A stretch of DNA of 64,000 nt, from the NCBI GenBank assembly GCA_963971405.1, contig OZ020490.1:6434874-6498873 (forward strand), written 5' to 3'. Position numbers and translations under genes: made by a program. This DNA comes from Psococerastis gibbosa (lineage: Eukaryota; Arthropoda; Insecta; Psocodea; Psocidae). The stretch's first letter is position 1, and the number at the start of each line of letters is the position of its first letter. The notes under the pieces were generated by a model. That model was given only the letters and a program-made list of their open reading frames with translations, was not told where the DNA came from and did no database searches. Below, one piece after another: positions 55,201 through 62,051 of the stretch.

Positions 55201-57623
55201 TGAAATTAAAAAACGACTTTATTGCAAACAAAAAGCGAACAATAAGACTATAAAGTCTTGTTTTCATGCTAACATTAAAAACTAAAAAAAAAAACATTGT
55301 AGGCTATTATAGATTAATTAAAATTAAATGGAGAAGAAGAAAAGAGAGGAATAGTGAGAAAAAAAGAAGAAGAATAGGTATGGGGGGGGGGAGAGAATCT
55401 ACTGTCATCACCATTACAGGACCGGAGAGAGTCTTAAGCATTATCTAAGATATACTGTATAATTATTTTCTTAAAGCTATTAGCCAAGTTATTAGCAAGG
55501 CAAAGAAACTTTGGAGGTAAGTTAGGTTAGGTCTTTCTATTTCTTTGGATGGCGGAGGTATCCTCACGCTGAGCTAGCCCAAAGTTGGCCCAAAATAAAA
55601 TAAAAGGTATTACAGATATTATTTTTGTGAACCTAAATGCCAAATTTCATCCTAATCCGCCGAGTAATTTGCCCACAAATCGACGGACAGACCGACATTT
55701 CGAAAAAAAAAATACTTTTTTGTATTCCTGGGACCTCAAAACGTGTAAATCCACTGCAATCCAGAAATCGGAAATTACGAAAATAAAATCATGCGGTTTT
55801 TTTCGTTTATCATTGAACACACCCTAGATGCGTAGTCTTCTTACATTGCAACTGTTCAAATCGCTATTTTTTCGTTTATCATTGAACACACCCTTGATGC
55901 GTAGTCTTCTTACATTGCAATTCCTCACATCAGGCGGTTTTGAATTCTTCTTTTTATCCCACATCTAAAGTGCTCAACGCCGCTAAAGAAGTTTTCACAT
56001 CAAAAATGGGAAAGCAATAATATTTCGAGGGGTCCTTGGGCTATTGCTCCACTGACTGCGGTCCTGGCTGCTGATATAGCCATAAAAAGCTCCAATACAA
56101 CGTCATCGGCCAATCGCTGGCTACTGAGAACTCGACTCATCGGCACAGGCTGTGAATCATCCTTAGACAATGTACCGCAATAGTAGATATTATCTCGTGC
56201 TTAGAATCGAGAGCTAGCAGAACACACCGTACTATCAACTCATTAACAATTTGCCAGCCCGCGTCCGTAATATGTATCATTACTAATATCATGAAATAGT
56301 GAAATGAAATTGAATGAAAAACGTCTTTATATTAGGCGTGCTTTAGCCCCGAAGGGCTATTCTACCAGCTAACCTATTTTGGTTTACAATTTATTTTTCA
56401 CATTGTAATTAATATCTTAGTCATAATATTTTTTTCTGTAAAAAAAATAAAAAAAAAGATATAAAATAATAATGGAACAGGCACTCATTCATTCACTCTC
56501 GCACTTCACACCCCAGAACCTGATGGCAGCTGGTATAGAACTAGACTATGAAACGGAAGTGCCAGGTTCGAGGTACGATATGGAAAATTTTTCCACAAGC
56601 CCTGGGTCCAATCAACTTTAATGGGTACTCATGTAAGACGAAGGAACTTTTTATGGACCCAGGCCTACTTCTAGTGGCCGATAGGGTTACCAGACGTCAG
56701 GGATTCAGACTGTCGTCAAGAATGTCAGGAATTTTACGAGAAGCATGCAAATAAAATCAAATGGATTTCGTAACGATAAAAATGTGAAATAAAGACTAAA
56801 AATACTGTATTGAAAAAACCTTTTCGCGCTTTAATTTTAATTCAAAATTTGGTGGGAACTTATGGGACATTAAAAATTATAATAGGCCTATTAAGATATT
56901 GCATTTTTATTTATTTTAATTCTAGCAAAACAGTTTTCAACAGTGAAATGCACAAGTAAATTTACACTAGATACAATATGCCACTTTAGAAGGAACTTTA
57001 CACTATCAGGAATGACACTTTGGTTCAGGTGTCAGGAATTGAGCTTTCTGAAATCTGGTAACCCTACGCATTTACATTCGCCATTTCAGTCACTATTTTT
57101 ATTGTTTCCGTATGAATTTATGGCCATTGGCAAACAGGTCGACTTCGATGGCCAGGTGGTAACGTGCTTGCACTTGTGCTTACACGCCATGCGATCGGAG
57201 ACGTGTCGTAACTCAACACGGGTACTAACCTACAGAGGCGACTGAAGAGGTTAATCGGATACATTCATTAAAATTGTTTGTATGCGATTAATCTTTTTAA
57301 TTAAAAAAAAACAAAAACAAAAACAAAAGGTATACTTCCTCGATGTGAACCTACACCCGCTACAAGCGATAATGGACAAGCTTACCATTGACGCAATGAA
57401 ACAGGCGGAAGCATGACGTAACCACGTACAGATACGAGTCCAGCAGTTGGTATATGCCTACCTCTAAGCAAGGCTCTGTACCTGCACAAACCTTTACCGT
57501 GACTTGGTGTATTTGGTCCATAAACTATAACAAAATTAATTTAGTTACCTTGACTTGAGCGTCAGTATAATTATGGGCGATATTTTTCAAATTACGCCGT
57601 ACTCCAGCTACGTTGACCTGCAT
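37240..57623 (-). CDS. lqf/EPN: Epsin (liquid facets / EPN family), nine coding exons, 517 aa
   Basis: Epsin is a clathrin-adaptor protein that binds PtdIns(4,5)P2 and bends the plasma membrane in endocytosis; in Drosophila it is needed for Notch-ligand endocytosis. Coding exons on the minus strand are 57,623-57,549, 54,817-54,614, 53,132-52,908, 50,835-50,794, 48,760-48,537, 48,067-47,929, 44,704-44,404, 41,338-41,186 and 37,430-37,240. All introns are GT-AG and every junction keeps frame. Domains: ENTH about 1-150 (MQVNVAGVRRNLKNIAHNY; VREATSNDPWGP); UIM1 about 215-231 (EEELQLQLALAMSREEA); UIM2 about 241-254 (DDVRLQLALSQSQY). AP-2-binding DPW motifs lie at 294, 306, 321, 345 and 371, a clathrin box LVNLE at 439-443, and EH-binding NPF at 461 and 513. 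Length is a little below human EPN1. No damage is seen. The exon model is mine, from splice sites and family knowledge; additional small exons cannot be excluded. Confidence 0.93.
37597..38540. mobile_element. Element with ~210-bp terminal inverted repeats in epsin intron 8
   Basis: Arms 37,597-37,806 and 38,333-38,540 are inverted copies of one sequence with scattered mismatches (CGAGTCGG(T/C)CAGCGTAACAC outermost, AAAAATCCACAGAAAAACCT innermost). The spacer of about 526 bp has no ORF of note. No TSD was recognised. Confidence 0.75.
38541..39909. other. Epsin intron 8, repeat-rich, no exon seen
   Basis: Contains a G run near 38,980, a 43-bp tandem duplication starting GCCTGCACAAGCTAAGTAC (about 39,421 and 39,464) and sequence up to 39,680 that recurs inverted at 54,030-54,530. 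The open frame at 39,073-39,429 (minus) starts inside this repeat and is not accepted as a gene. Confidence 0.55.
39910..40289. mobile_element. Composite foldback MITE, second copy
   Basis: Same outer and inner nested structure as 30,448-30,831, nearly identical. TAA precedes and TTA follows. Because the nesting is shared, the composite itself must have moved or been duplicated. Confidence 0.85.
40290..40896. other. Epsin intron 8, AT-rich, nothing recognised
   Basis: Two AAATTATGATGGAATTTAAAT-like phrases occur near 40,522 and 40,600. No gene or clear element boundary is seen. Confidence 0.45.
40897..41079 (+). repeat. tRNA-derived SINE, family 1, best preserved sense copy
   Basis: The A box TAGAGAAGTGG is at 40,908-40,918 and the B box GGTTCGAGTCC at 40,950-40,960, spaced as in tRNA genes. 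The body with ATGCTTCGGAGGGCATGTAA and CCGCTAGGTTGGCTTAGTAA follows, ending in an A-rich tail. Confidence 0.9.
41186..41338 (-). CDS. lqf/EPN: Epsin exon 8 (clathrin box)
   Basis: The split Asp is completed by AT after TTTGTAG. Then ASDAFDLSGLADGLNDKPQH and GLVNLENLVTVTKPSQP follow. LVNLE fits the clathrin-box consensus. The donor is CCAG|GTTTGT (phase 1). Confidence 0.9.
41426..41967. mobile_element. Composite foldback MITE, third copy, TTA TSD, with LINE insert
   Basis: GGCGGGGTTTCCACTGACTT and AAGCAGGTCGGTGGAAACCA (before CGCC) are the outer ends, with TTA on both sides (41,423-41,425 and 41,968-41,970). The inner MITE begins GGCGGGGTTTCCACCGACCA. A LINE fragment at 41,761-41,898 interrupts the right outer arm. 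Confidence 0.85.
41761..41898 (+). mobile_element. 138-bp LINE fragment with 12-bp TSD
   Basis: AGTCTTGAATGT occurs at 41,749-41,760 and 41,899-41,910. The insert encodes CGRMDEDHLRDCTAL and DLVNRYWEARRRMVELPR then a stop, a non-LTR ORF2 C-terminal tail. It ends in a short A-rich AAACTAAAGTAAGT tail. Confidence 0.8.
41971..42735 (+). pseudogene. LINE ORF2 3' part, copy interrupted by two MITEs
   Basis: Similar to 58,270-58,800: GGGGAGGGACCTC, AACATTAAAAATCATGACAG, CCCACACCTACAACACGAGG and the YKVSPT/ALPxxI-like tail region. The foldback MITE at 41,426-41,967 interrupts its upstream side and the MITE at 42,242-42,488 its middle. Frames are broken. Confidence 0.7.
42242..42488. mobile_element. 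MITE with 30-bp TIRs inside a LINE
   Basis: AGGGTTCTAGAAGCAAAAGG...TTCC (42,242-42,271) mirrors 42,459-42,488 with two mismatches. The other LINE copy at 58.57 kb lacks it, which supports insertion. The TSD is not resolved. Confidence 0.78.
42860..43717 (+). repeat. ~0.86-kb dispersed repeat, copy C
   Basis: Complete from TGCTTTCCAATTTAT to AAATTGGAAAGCA, with G/C homopolymers at about 42,950 and 43,417 and (GACA)n at about 43,541-43,566. Confidence 0.82.
43735..44330 (+). repeat. Zinc-finger-derived repeat, copy 2, decayed
   Basis: AAGCCTCATGGGTGTAAAAATCAAAT resembles the GEKPxxCK linker region at 35.3 kb (first 20 bases relevant). CGAGGAAGGAGTTCAAGAGC and AAATCGAAATGTAGAGGACT match its downstream part. 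AT-rich insertions separate the two. Confidence 0.45.
44404..44704 (-). CDS. lqf/EPN: Epsin exon 7 (DPW cluster)
   Basis: 100 codons with DPWL, DPWA, DPWA and DPWS separated by proline-rich linkers, then LDDFAIISNRPR. The acceptor is TTTCTAG and the donor AATG|GTAAGT (phase 1). GC-rich compared with the AT-rich intron DNA around it. Confidence 0.92.
44897..45078 (-). repeat. SINE family 1 copy inside a Penelope-like repeat
   Basis: TCTATTACGAAGCCAATCTA to CTTTCGGGTGAAAGTCAGAG is SINE. TGGGA precedes and follows the insert near 44,877 and 45,079, and ACATCTTCAGTGGGA before it belongs to the host repeat. The A-box end is truncated. Confidence 0.8.
45341..45540 (-). repeat. tRNA-derived SINE, family 1 (antisense copy)
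   Basis: Full-length antisense copy ending CTACTCTAAATGTCCTGAC; inverted B box GCGACTCGAACC. Confidence 0.88.
45541..47560. other. Epsin intron 6, no exon seen
   Basis: AT-rich, with a TA microsatellite at about 46,194-46,221 and a LINE-like 3' phrase GTAAGAGAGGGCCGAAAGGC near 46,051. A repeat ACGATAATAAAATAGAATAG (about 47,070) recurs at 57,950. The open frames at 46,916 and 47,115 are short and not conserved. Confidence 0.5.
47561..47690 (+). repeat. Zinc-finger-derived repeat, copy 3, decayed
   Basis: The plus strand reads SEEENPYRCKKIFKKS, a degraded TGEKPYxCxxCxKxFxxS finger linker. The sequence then resembles the 35.3-kb copy (CACATGAAA, TTATGAAGAAATTTTCCTC). Confidence 0.4.
47929..48067 (-). 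CDS. lqf/EPN: Epsin exon 6 (first DPW after the UIMs)
   Basis: After GATTTTCAG the split Gly is completed, then AASPTGQSSSGGSHMLDLLD and VDPWGMPRRPQ follow. The donor is CAG|GTAGGA, phase 0. MLDLLDLV resembles the first clathrin-binding segment of other epsins. Confidence 0.88.
48537..48760 (-). CDS. lqf/EPN: Epsin exon 5 (both ubiquitin-interacting motifs)
   Basis: Begins FGGSNWSGSEERTARQ after TTCACAG and holds both UIMs. Ends QSQYEL plus two bases before GTATGT (phase 2). The conserved Ala-x-x-x-Ser cores of the UIMs are present. Confidence 0.92.
48788..49045 (+). repeat. Family 2 repeat, copy 3 (opposite direction)
   Basis: CCATACCAAGTTGAATCCAG, GGTCACCTCCGAACTAATCG and CCCAAGTGGTTCGGAATCCA match family 2 in reverse. 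Together with 49,388-49,630 it makes an inverted pair about 340 bp apart in epsin intron 4. Confidence 0.72.
49388..49630 (-). repeat. Family 2 repeat, copy 4
   Basis: GTGGACCTCCTGATTATAGT, GGATTCCGAACCACTTGGGA and TTCAACTTGGTAAGGCGGCC. It shares GGACACAGTCCCAGGCC(A/G)CGG-type sequence specifically with copy 3, so the two are close relatives. Confidence 0.72.
50091..50212 (+). repeat. SINE family 1, 5'-truncated sense copy
   Basis: TGGCCATGCTTTGGAGGGCA to CTTAGTAATAAAACAAAAAG. The Pol III boxes are absent. Confidence 0.75.
50470..50706. repeat. Tandem duplication in epsin intron 4
   Basis: AGACGGATCATACGA, CTCACACC(T/C)GGGC(A/C)ACTGGACC and CTACGTTATTGAGAAG occur twice in the same order (about 50,473-50,580 and 50,617-50,706). 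The first copy has ATG microsatellite expansion. Confidence 0.75.
50794..50835 (-). CDS. lqf/EPN: Epsin exon 4, 14-codon microexon
   Basis: ETFSLSLPTSPSRE between TTTTGTGCAG and GTAAGT, phase 0 at both ends. It is serine-rich and could be skipped without changing frame, so it may be alternatively spliced. Support comes from splice signals and position rather than from strong conservation. Confidence 0.75.
50936..51480 (+). repeat. Dispersed repeat, copy 2 (relative of 4690-5045), split by another element
   Basis: GGTTCTGTAGGGACAGTTTT to GGTGCTGCCAT matches 4690-5045 inverted. The remaining ATCTACAAAA...AATGAACCTCATT appears after 51,440. The intervening 51,226-51,440 is a separate insert. 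Confidence 0.7.
51226..51440 (-). mobile_element. Short retroelement-like repeat with both ends defined
   Basis: GAAATGAAATGAAAAAACTA ... ATCACCATTACA. A second copy at 55,193-55,418 begins and ends at the same points, which defines a unit of about 220 bp. The GAAAT repeats with CTTTATTGCAA suggest a reversed LINE/SINE tail. Confidence 0.65.
51728..51984. mobile_element. hAT MITE, TAGGGTTGCCA ends, 8-bp TSD
   Basis: TAGGGTTGCCATTC and TTCTGGCATCCCTA are inverted ends, flanked by exact ACTAGGAA at 51,720-51,727 and 51,985-51,992. Non-coding and 257 bp long. Confidence 0.9.
52135..52975 (-). repeat. 227-bp tandem array derived from the epsin exon 3/intron 3 junction
   Basis: Units are spaced 226-227 bp apart: the exon-like blocks end at 52,908 (real exon), 52,681, 52,454 and about 52,228. 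Each unit repeats about 58 nt of the 3' end of exon 3 (GTTTCTTCGCCT on plus), the donor region and about 170 bp of intron rich in CCAATCA/CCAATCC. On the minus strand two intronic copies keep a GT donor (GTGAGT, GTTAGT) and gain an upstream CTCTGTAG. Confidence 0.88.
52908..53132 (-). CDS. lqf/EPN: Epsin exon 3 (end of ENTH domain)
   Basis: 75 codons: QQCKENIFAIQTLKDFQYY, then VNVREKAKLLVTLLKDDEKL, ending GFGSDGAV. The acceptor is CTGCAG and the donor GTG|GTGAGT, phase 0. The last 58 nt or so and the donor are copied in the downstream 227-bp array. Confidence 0.93.
53134..54165. other. Epsin intron 2, no other exon seen
   Basis: A partial AATACC/GGCGATT MITE lies near 53,226-53,275. Sequence from about 54,030 (CATAGAAATATATTAACTGG) is the inverted relative of 39,590-39,650. 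An (AAAT)n microsatellite sits just before the SINE at 54,166. Confidence 0.5.
54166..54356 (-). repeat. tRNA-derived SINE, family 1 (antisense copy)
   Basis: TTCTATTACTAAGCCAACCT to CGTTCCACTACTCTACG, nearly full length. Confidence 0.88.
54614..54817 (-). CDS. lqf/EPN: Epsin exon 2 (ENTH domain)
   Basis: 68 codons from VREATSNDPWGPS to LIKTGSDK, between TTTCAG and GTGTGT, phase 0 on both sides. Contains [20 protein letters not shown], the most conserved stretch of the ENTH fold. Confidence 0.93.
55193..55418 (-). mobile_element. Short retroelement-like repeat, second copy
   Basis: Same unit as 51,226-51,440, with a G run near 55,383 and the ATCACCATTACA end. Confidence 0.65.
55584..55925 (+). 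repeat. Partial 0.86-kb-family repeat plus a 68-bp tandem duplication
   Basis: TGCCAAATTTCATCCTAATC, GGACAGACCGACATTTCG and GGGACCTCAAAACGTGTAAA (55,630-55,750) match the 0.86-kb family without its long GACA tract. Then TTATCATTGAACACACCCT...GATGCGTAGTCTTCTTACAT occurs twice, starting near 55,806 and 55,874. Confidence 0.65.
56692..57066. mobile_element. hAT-like MITE, TAGGGTTACCAGA ends
   Basis: TAGGGTTACCAGACGTCAGG and CTGGTAACCCTA are inverted, with GTCAGGAATT phrases inside both ends. No TSD is left. Confidence 0.6.
57135..57300 (+). repeat. Dispersed repeat family 4, copy 3
   Basis: TCGATGGCCAGGTGGTAACG, CATGCGATCGGAGACGTGTC and ATCGGATACATTCATTAAAA match 27,640-27,835 in reverse. Confidence 0.6.
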
Positions 57624-57646
57624 TTTCTCCTCTTAGTTATTTTCAT
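57549..57646 (-). CDS. lqf/EPN: Epsin exon with start codon
   Basis: TTGTTTCAG ends at 57,647, so the exon begins at 57,646 with 23 nt of leader. The ATG at 57,623-57,621 opens 25 codons (MQVNVAGVRRNLKNIAHNYT then DAQVK), and the donor AAG|GTAACT follows at phase 0. An out-of-frame ATG is the first codon of the exon. Upstream non-coding exon(s) must exist but are not located. Confidence 0.88.
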
Positions 57647-58159
57647 CTGAAACAATAATTAAACGAATGAATGAATGAATGAATAACAACTTTATTGCAA
57701 TACAATTGGCGAACATTGTTAACCATTAAAAAATAAATACCGAGCGAAATTCGTGTATCAACTGAAGGAGGGCGCAGGAGCTGGAGGATGATACGCAGAG
57801 AGTTACTGTCAACCAATTATTGTCATCTCAGAAAAAATAATACCGGTCCATGTCATCCGCTGGATTTTTTTTTTTGCTGACGACCAGCTATTAGTTCTAA
57901 CAGGGCGCGTTCAAAAACAATGCAGCTCATAGTTGGTCAGAGACGTTCAACGATAATAAAATAGAATAGATCGCACCTAACCATATGCTAAGTATTGCTG
58001 ATAGCGAGCAAATGTAGGGGGAAAATGGGAAATGTCACAGGAAATTAGACCTAGCTATAAGGTTGCAACGGGTAAGATTAAGATGGGCATACACGGCTCA
58101 GTCAATCAACGATTCAGCAGTTCTCGCCATAAGCCAAATACAGTCAGCAGTAAACTATT

Positions 58160-58875
58160 ATGATCGTCAGTAACCCAAGGGCAAGTGCGCAGAACGTCTA
58201 CGCCTGCGACTCTGTTTTGGGGCTGCCTACATTCACCAGATAGAAGGCACAATCGAAGGCACCAATGCCAGAGGGCGACCAAGGTAACTCTCCAGGCCTA
58301 CTACTCACTTGTAATGAGCCAAATAAACTGCGGCATATTGGCCTGGGGAGGGACCTCCGTAGGGAACATGGACGCTGTACTCAGGCTTCAAAAGAGGGGA
58401 GTGCTAAAACTGGGACCTCGTGACAGTTGTCGCTCTCACTTCAAATCATTAAAAATCATAACAGCCCCAAGTCTGTACATATTTAGCTGCATCTTACATA
58501 TCTTAAAGCCTGACGTGTGGGGGACAGACAAAGCGGGGACACTCACACCTACAACACGAGGCAACGGGGAGACCTTGTAAGGCCAGCGCCACGCACAGCC
58601 AAGTGTGAGCGACTGGATCCTATACTACAAGGTTTCGCCTACCTTAGAAAACTCCTGATTGAACTGAGAGCGGCAAGAAATGCTTCTAACTTCCCTAAAT
58701 TGCTTAGAAACCATCTCTTAGAGAAAGCTTTCTACACTTTCACTGAGGCACTAGCACAATGACAATGACAGAACTACCTGATTTTGACGATACTCTGACG
58801 ATTTTATTTTATACTTTACATGTATTGTATAATTTAAAGGAAATATATATTGTATTGTATTGTATTGTATTGTAA
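58160..58875 (+). pseudogene. LINE ORF2 3' part with (ATTGT)n tail
   Basis: Frame one reads QAYYSLVMSQINCGILAWGG and LGPRDSCRSHFKSLKIITAP. After a frameshift near 58,540 it continues TYNTRQRGDLVRPAPRTAKC to EKAFYTFTEALAQ. These are the conserved C-terminal blocks of Jockey/CR1-like reverse-transcriptase proteins. The UTR ends in repeated ATTGT at about 58,852-58,875. 5'-truncated and broken. Confidence 0.82.
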
Positions 58876-59045
58876 GGAAGGCGTACGCAGAAGACCTCAA
58901 GAAAGATATGAGATGCGGAACCTACTTGGAACTCAAGAGAACGGCTCAGGGAGGAGTGGAGAAGGAGGTGGAAAGATTTGCTGCAAACCAATCGCTAGAT
59001 TGAAACTATAGAAGAATATTGAACACGTCGATCTGATTGACTTGC
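58876..59045 (+). pseudogene. Possible second LINE ORF2 tail
   Basis: RRPQERYEMRNLLGTQENGS-like text on the plus strand resembles the extreme C-terminus of other non-LTR proteins. It follows the preceding LINE tail directly. The assignment is weak. Confidence 0.35.
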
Positions 59046-59150
59046 CATTGAAGGACATGGTTGTCTTTGCTAACAAGGTTAAGCTGCTGTTTTTCAATTG
59101 CTAATTAATTGGCAATGGTCATAATATGAATGATTAGGATGTGGTCCCAG

Positions 59151-59289
59151 GGCGCGTATTCCACCGACGTCAATAGTTCACTATTGACGTGTTTGGCGTG
59201 GTAGCAGACATTAAAGACAGTGTAAAAATGTCTGCTACCACGTCAATATCAGCAATATTTTGACTATTGACGTCGGTGGAATAAGCGCC
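59151..59289. mobile_element. Foldback MITE, GGCGCGTATTCCACCGACGTC ends
   Basis: The right end GACGTCGGTGGAATAAGCGCC mirrors the left (first 20 bases), and the centre has GGTAGCAGACATTAAAGACA and ATGTCTGCTACCACGTCA. Same central module as the other foldback families. Confidence 0.8.
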
Positions 59290-59500
59290 TATGACAGGTC
59301 GGTCTCCAATTTGTTGAGCTCATTCATTGTTTTTCGTCTTTCCCCCGTCCTCGGTCTGCCGATGGGTTTTCTGCCTTTTGGCCTTGCTTCCACCAACCTC
59401 CGGGTGGTAATATTTTCATCCATCTCTTGGACGTGGCCAAACCATTGCAGCGGTTTGTTCTTACAACACTGTCAGAGATCCTATTGGTGCTGATGACGGC
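59290..59500 (-). pseudogene. LINE ORF2 C-terminus (antisense)
   Basis: The minus strand reads LQWFGHVQEMDENITTRRLV, EARPKGRKPIGRPRTGERRK and a stop at the MITE boundary. The WFGHV...GRKPIGRPR pattern is typical of the C-terminal end of non-LTR ORF2 proteins. No catalytic core is present. Confidence 0.75.
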
Positions 59501-59937
59501 CTCATACTACATTACAAAATGCAGAGGAACATTTCCCCTATTTACTAATCCCTGAATGATCCTGCTCTACTATTTATATTTCCCGCCAAATTTTCTCTTG
59601 TACACCTGTAAGGTTTTTCCCGCTCAACTCTCAATGAAAGCTACCTAAGATCCCGCATGCTAGTCTGCAGTGAAAGAGAAAGTGGTACCGACTTGTTGTT
59701 GTGGTAATTACGAAGACTACACGACAACCGTTTAGGCTACAGGTACCATTGTCATTAATTAAACAAAACAGTTATCATAAACGAGATCATTGCCCTACCA
59801 TTGTCTAACACGCGCCCGTGGCAATGTGAAGAGTAATGTGCGAACCGTTTACGAATCTTAGGGTTCCTTCGACTTTCCCCATCCCAATGCACTGAATGGG
59901 TAGATGGGACGATTGGATGGTCTAGGACGGGGAGCCC

Positions 59938-60691
59938 GATACATCGTCACCCTAAAGTCAGAAGGGTGTAACCAACATTTTGGCAAAATTGAGTAATGAT
60001 TAGATTTAGTGACCTTGACAGTAGTCTTTATTATTGCCCCTAAATTACCTAAATGAGCCGAATGAGCCGAAACCAAACCGGCCATTTTGAGAGGTGCCAA
60101 TCCAGCCAGTTTGGGAGCCGAAACCGAACCGGCCATTTTGAGAGCCGAAACCAAACCGCCCATTTTGAGAGGTGCTAATCCATCCAGCCAGTTTGGGAGC
60201 TGAAATCAAACCGGCCATTTTGAGAGATTTTGGCAGCATACGGAGCTGGGAGGCGTTTCAGCTCCCAAACTGGCTGGATTGGCACCTCTCAAAATGGCCG
60301 GTTTGGTTTCGGCTCCCAGGGTCATTCTAGGGGCAATAATAAAGCCTACTCTTGTCATGAGCTCTACATTTGCATGTACCGAAAAAATTCAATATTAAAA
60401 AATAATACTGAAATTTTCGATAATGCGGAAACCCCTTCCATTGACCTCGCATTGCAGAATGTACATGACGTCGACGTGGTAGCAGACATTTAGGACTCAT
60501 TAATTATGTCTGCTACCACGTCAACGTAAGTGCATTCTGCAATGCGAGGTCAATGGAAACCCCGCCTTAGGAGAGCGTATTTGACTGTATATAGCGACCT
60601 ATTGTACAGGTATATAGGCATATAGAAACGTAATTAGCTCAAAATCTTGTATTTCAATGGTACGCCCTTCTGACTTCAGGGTGACGATATC
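59938..60691. repeat. Large foldback element built on a short tandem repeat
   Basis: The outer left block TCGTCACCCTAAAGTCAGAA mirrors TTCTGACTTCAGGGTGACGA at about 60,668-60,688. The inner TCTTTATTATTGCCCCT mirrors AGGGGCAATAATAAAG. The centre (60,055-60,340) repeats a GGCCATTTTGAGAGGTGC / CCAGCCAGTTTGGGAGC unit several times, then once inverted. A MITE at 60,424-60,566 interrupts the right arm. Confidence 0.8.
60424..60566. mobile_element. Foldback MITE nested in the large foldback
   Basis: CCATTGACCTCGCATTGCAG and CTGCAATGCGAGGTCAATGG are inverted, with GACGTGGTAGCAGACATTTA in the centre. The right end is GGAAACCCCGCC; the left terminus is mutated. Confidence 0.8.
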
Positions 60692-62051
60692 ATAAAACAG
60701 TAATAATGGCAGGGCAATGTACTTGGGCATGAATTATATATTATATTCATACCAACAGCAATAATTACTATTTAATACTATGGTAACACAAATACCGCGA
60801 GGCAATGGCCCGTGCGCGGTTTGACGTGTTGGTTACCTATATAAACAAATAGCCTAAAAACATATAAAATGCGTCCAGTGTCAAATGTTAAAATGCTAAA
60901 ATAAAAACTAAAACACACAATGTAGACAAGGACTTTTAAATCAGAGGGGGGGGGGGGGCGTAGGGGGAATTAAAACTTACAAGAGAGCATGTAGTACCTA
61001 GTGGTTAATCAATTCTTAACTTCTGTTCGCAACCATTTGTCCAAATGTTTCTTGAATATAGCTAAATTTTTGCTGTTTTAATTTGTCGGGGAAGTTAGTT
61101 CTAAAAATGTAATCCAGTGAATTCTGTTTGAAATTGAATTGAATTGAAAAACTACTTTATTGAAAAAAATCCCTTTCGGCTATGGCCGATCAGGAGTAGG
61201 GAGATTCCGCATACCCAGCTTTTGTTCTACGCTACCTATGTAATAACAAATAAAAAAATACTTCATTATTTTCCCGACCACAACATCAACACACAAAACA
61301 CTCTTGTGTTCCAAATTTCGAACCACAATGCCGACTATGAACTTTTATTTATCAAATTATTTTCACTTTGACTGGGCGCCATCTTAAAATGGTTGATATG
61401 ATGTAAAAAAATGGTGATAACCATTATCGTAGATAATAATACGGACTTTCAGTCAGATTTTAAGAGTGTACAGGCCGTAGAATGGTGTTTGGACCTAAAG
61501 CAATAGGGCCTTTTAAGCATGTTTAATTAATGCCTTTATTACATATCTACCATGATAACAAAGGTAAAGATGTGGGGTATAATATTAACGATTTACAATT
61601 TTGATATATTTAGTCACTACGGAGAAAAAAATTGTTAAAAAAGGCCAAAAAATAAAACAGAACAGGGAATTTGAGATCTTACCGTTGGTAATGTGGCACT
61701 ACAACATATATTTAAGGCAACTAAATTACAATATCTAAGAAATTAATGAATCAGATTTTACTAATTTCCATTAATAGCATAATAAATAAATTATTTATAT
61801 TATCTGTTTACATTTCAAATAAGATGGCTGAGAACAGAAAGCTCATCTGTTGTGAAACCAAACACAATCGACGTGAACAATGTTGTAGGTAATTTCCAGA
61901 AGATGTCGCACTGATTTATATGTCGCAGTTTTGGTTTTGTTCTGTTACTTTGTTAGCATTGCGTTCAGAGCTTGTAAACAAAGTAATTTGTTAACTCTCG
62001 CATTATTTCATATTTTATGATTTTGTCCATTGTTTTCTTGGCGTACTGAGA
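60692..62051. other. Intergenic, no gene seen
   Basis: A G run lies at about 60,948. A reversed LINE-like tail (AATTGAATTGAAAAACTACT with TTTATTG) starts at about 61,133. A diverged inverted copy of the 23.9-24.3 kb repeat lies at 61,283-61,480. The last 200 bases may contain the promoter and leader of the following gene, but no TATA box was identified. Confidence 0.5.

Noticed and set aside
59858..60493. Glycine/asparagine repeat ORFs on both strands
   Set aside because: They are translations of the palindromic minisatellite in the foldback element; the same repeat is open in several frames.
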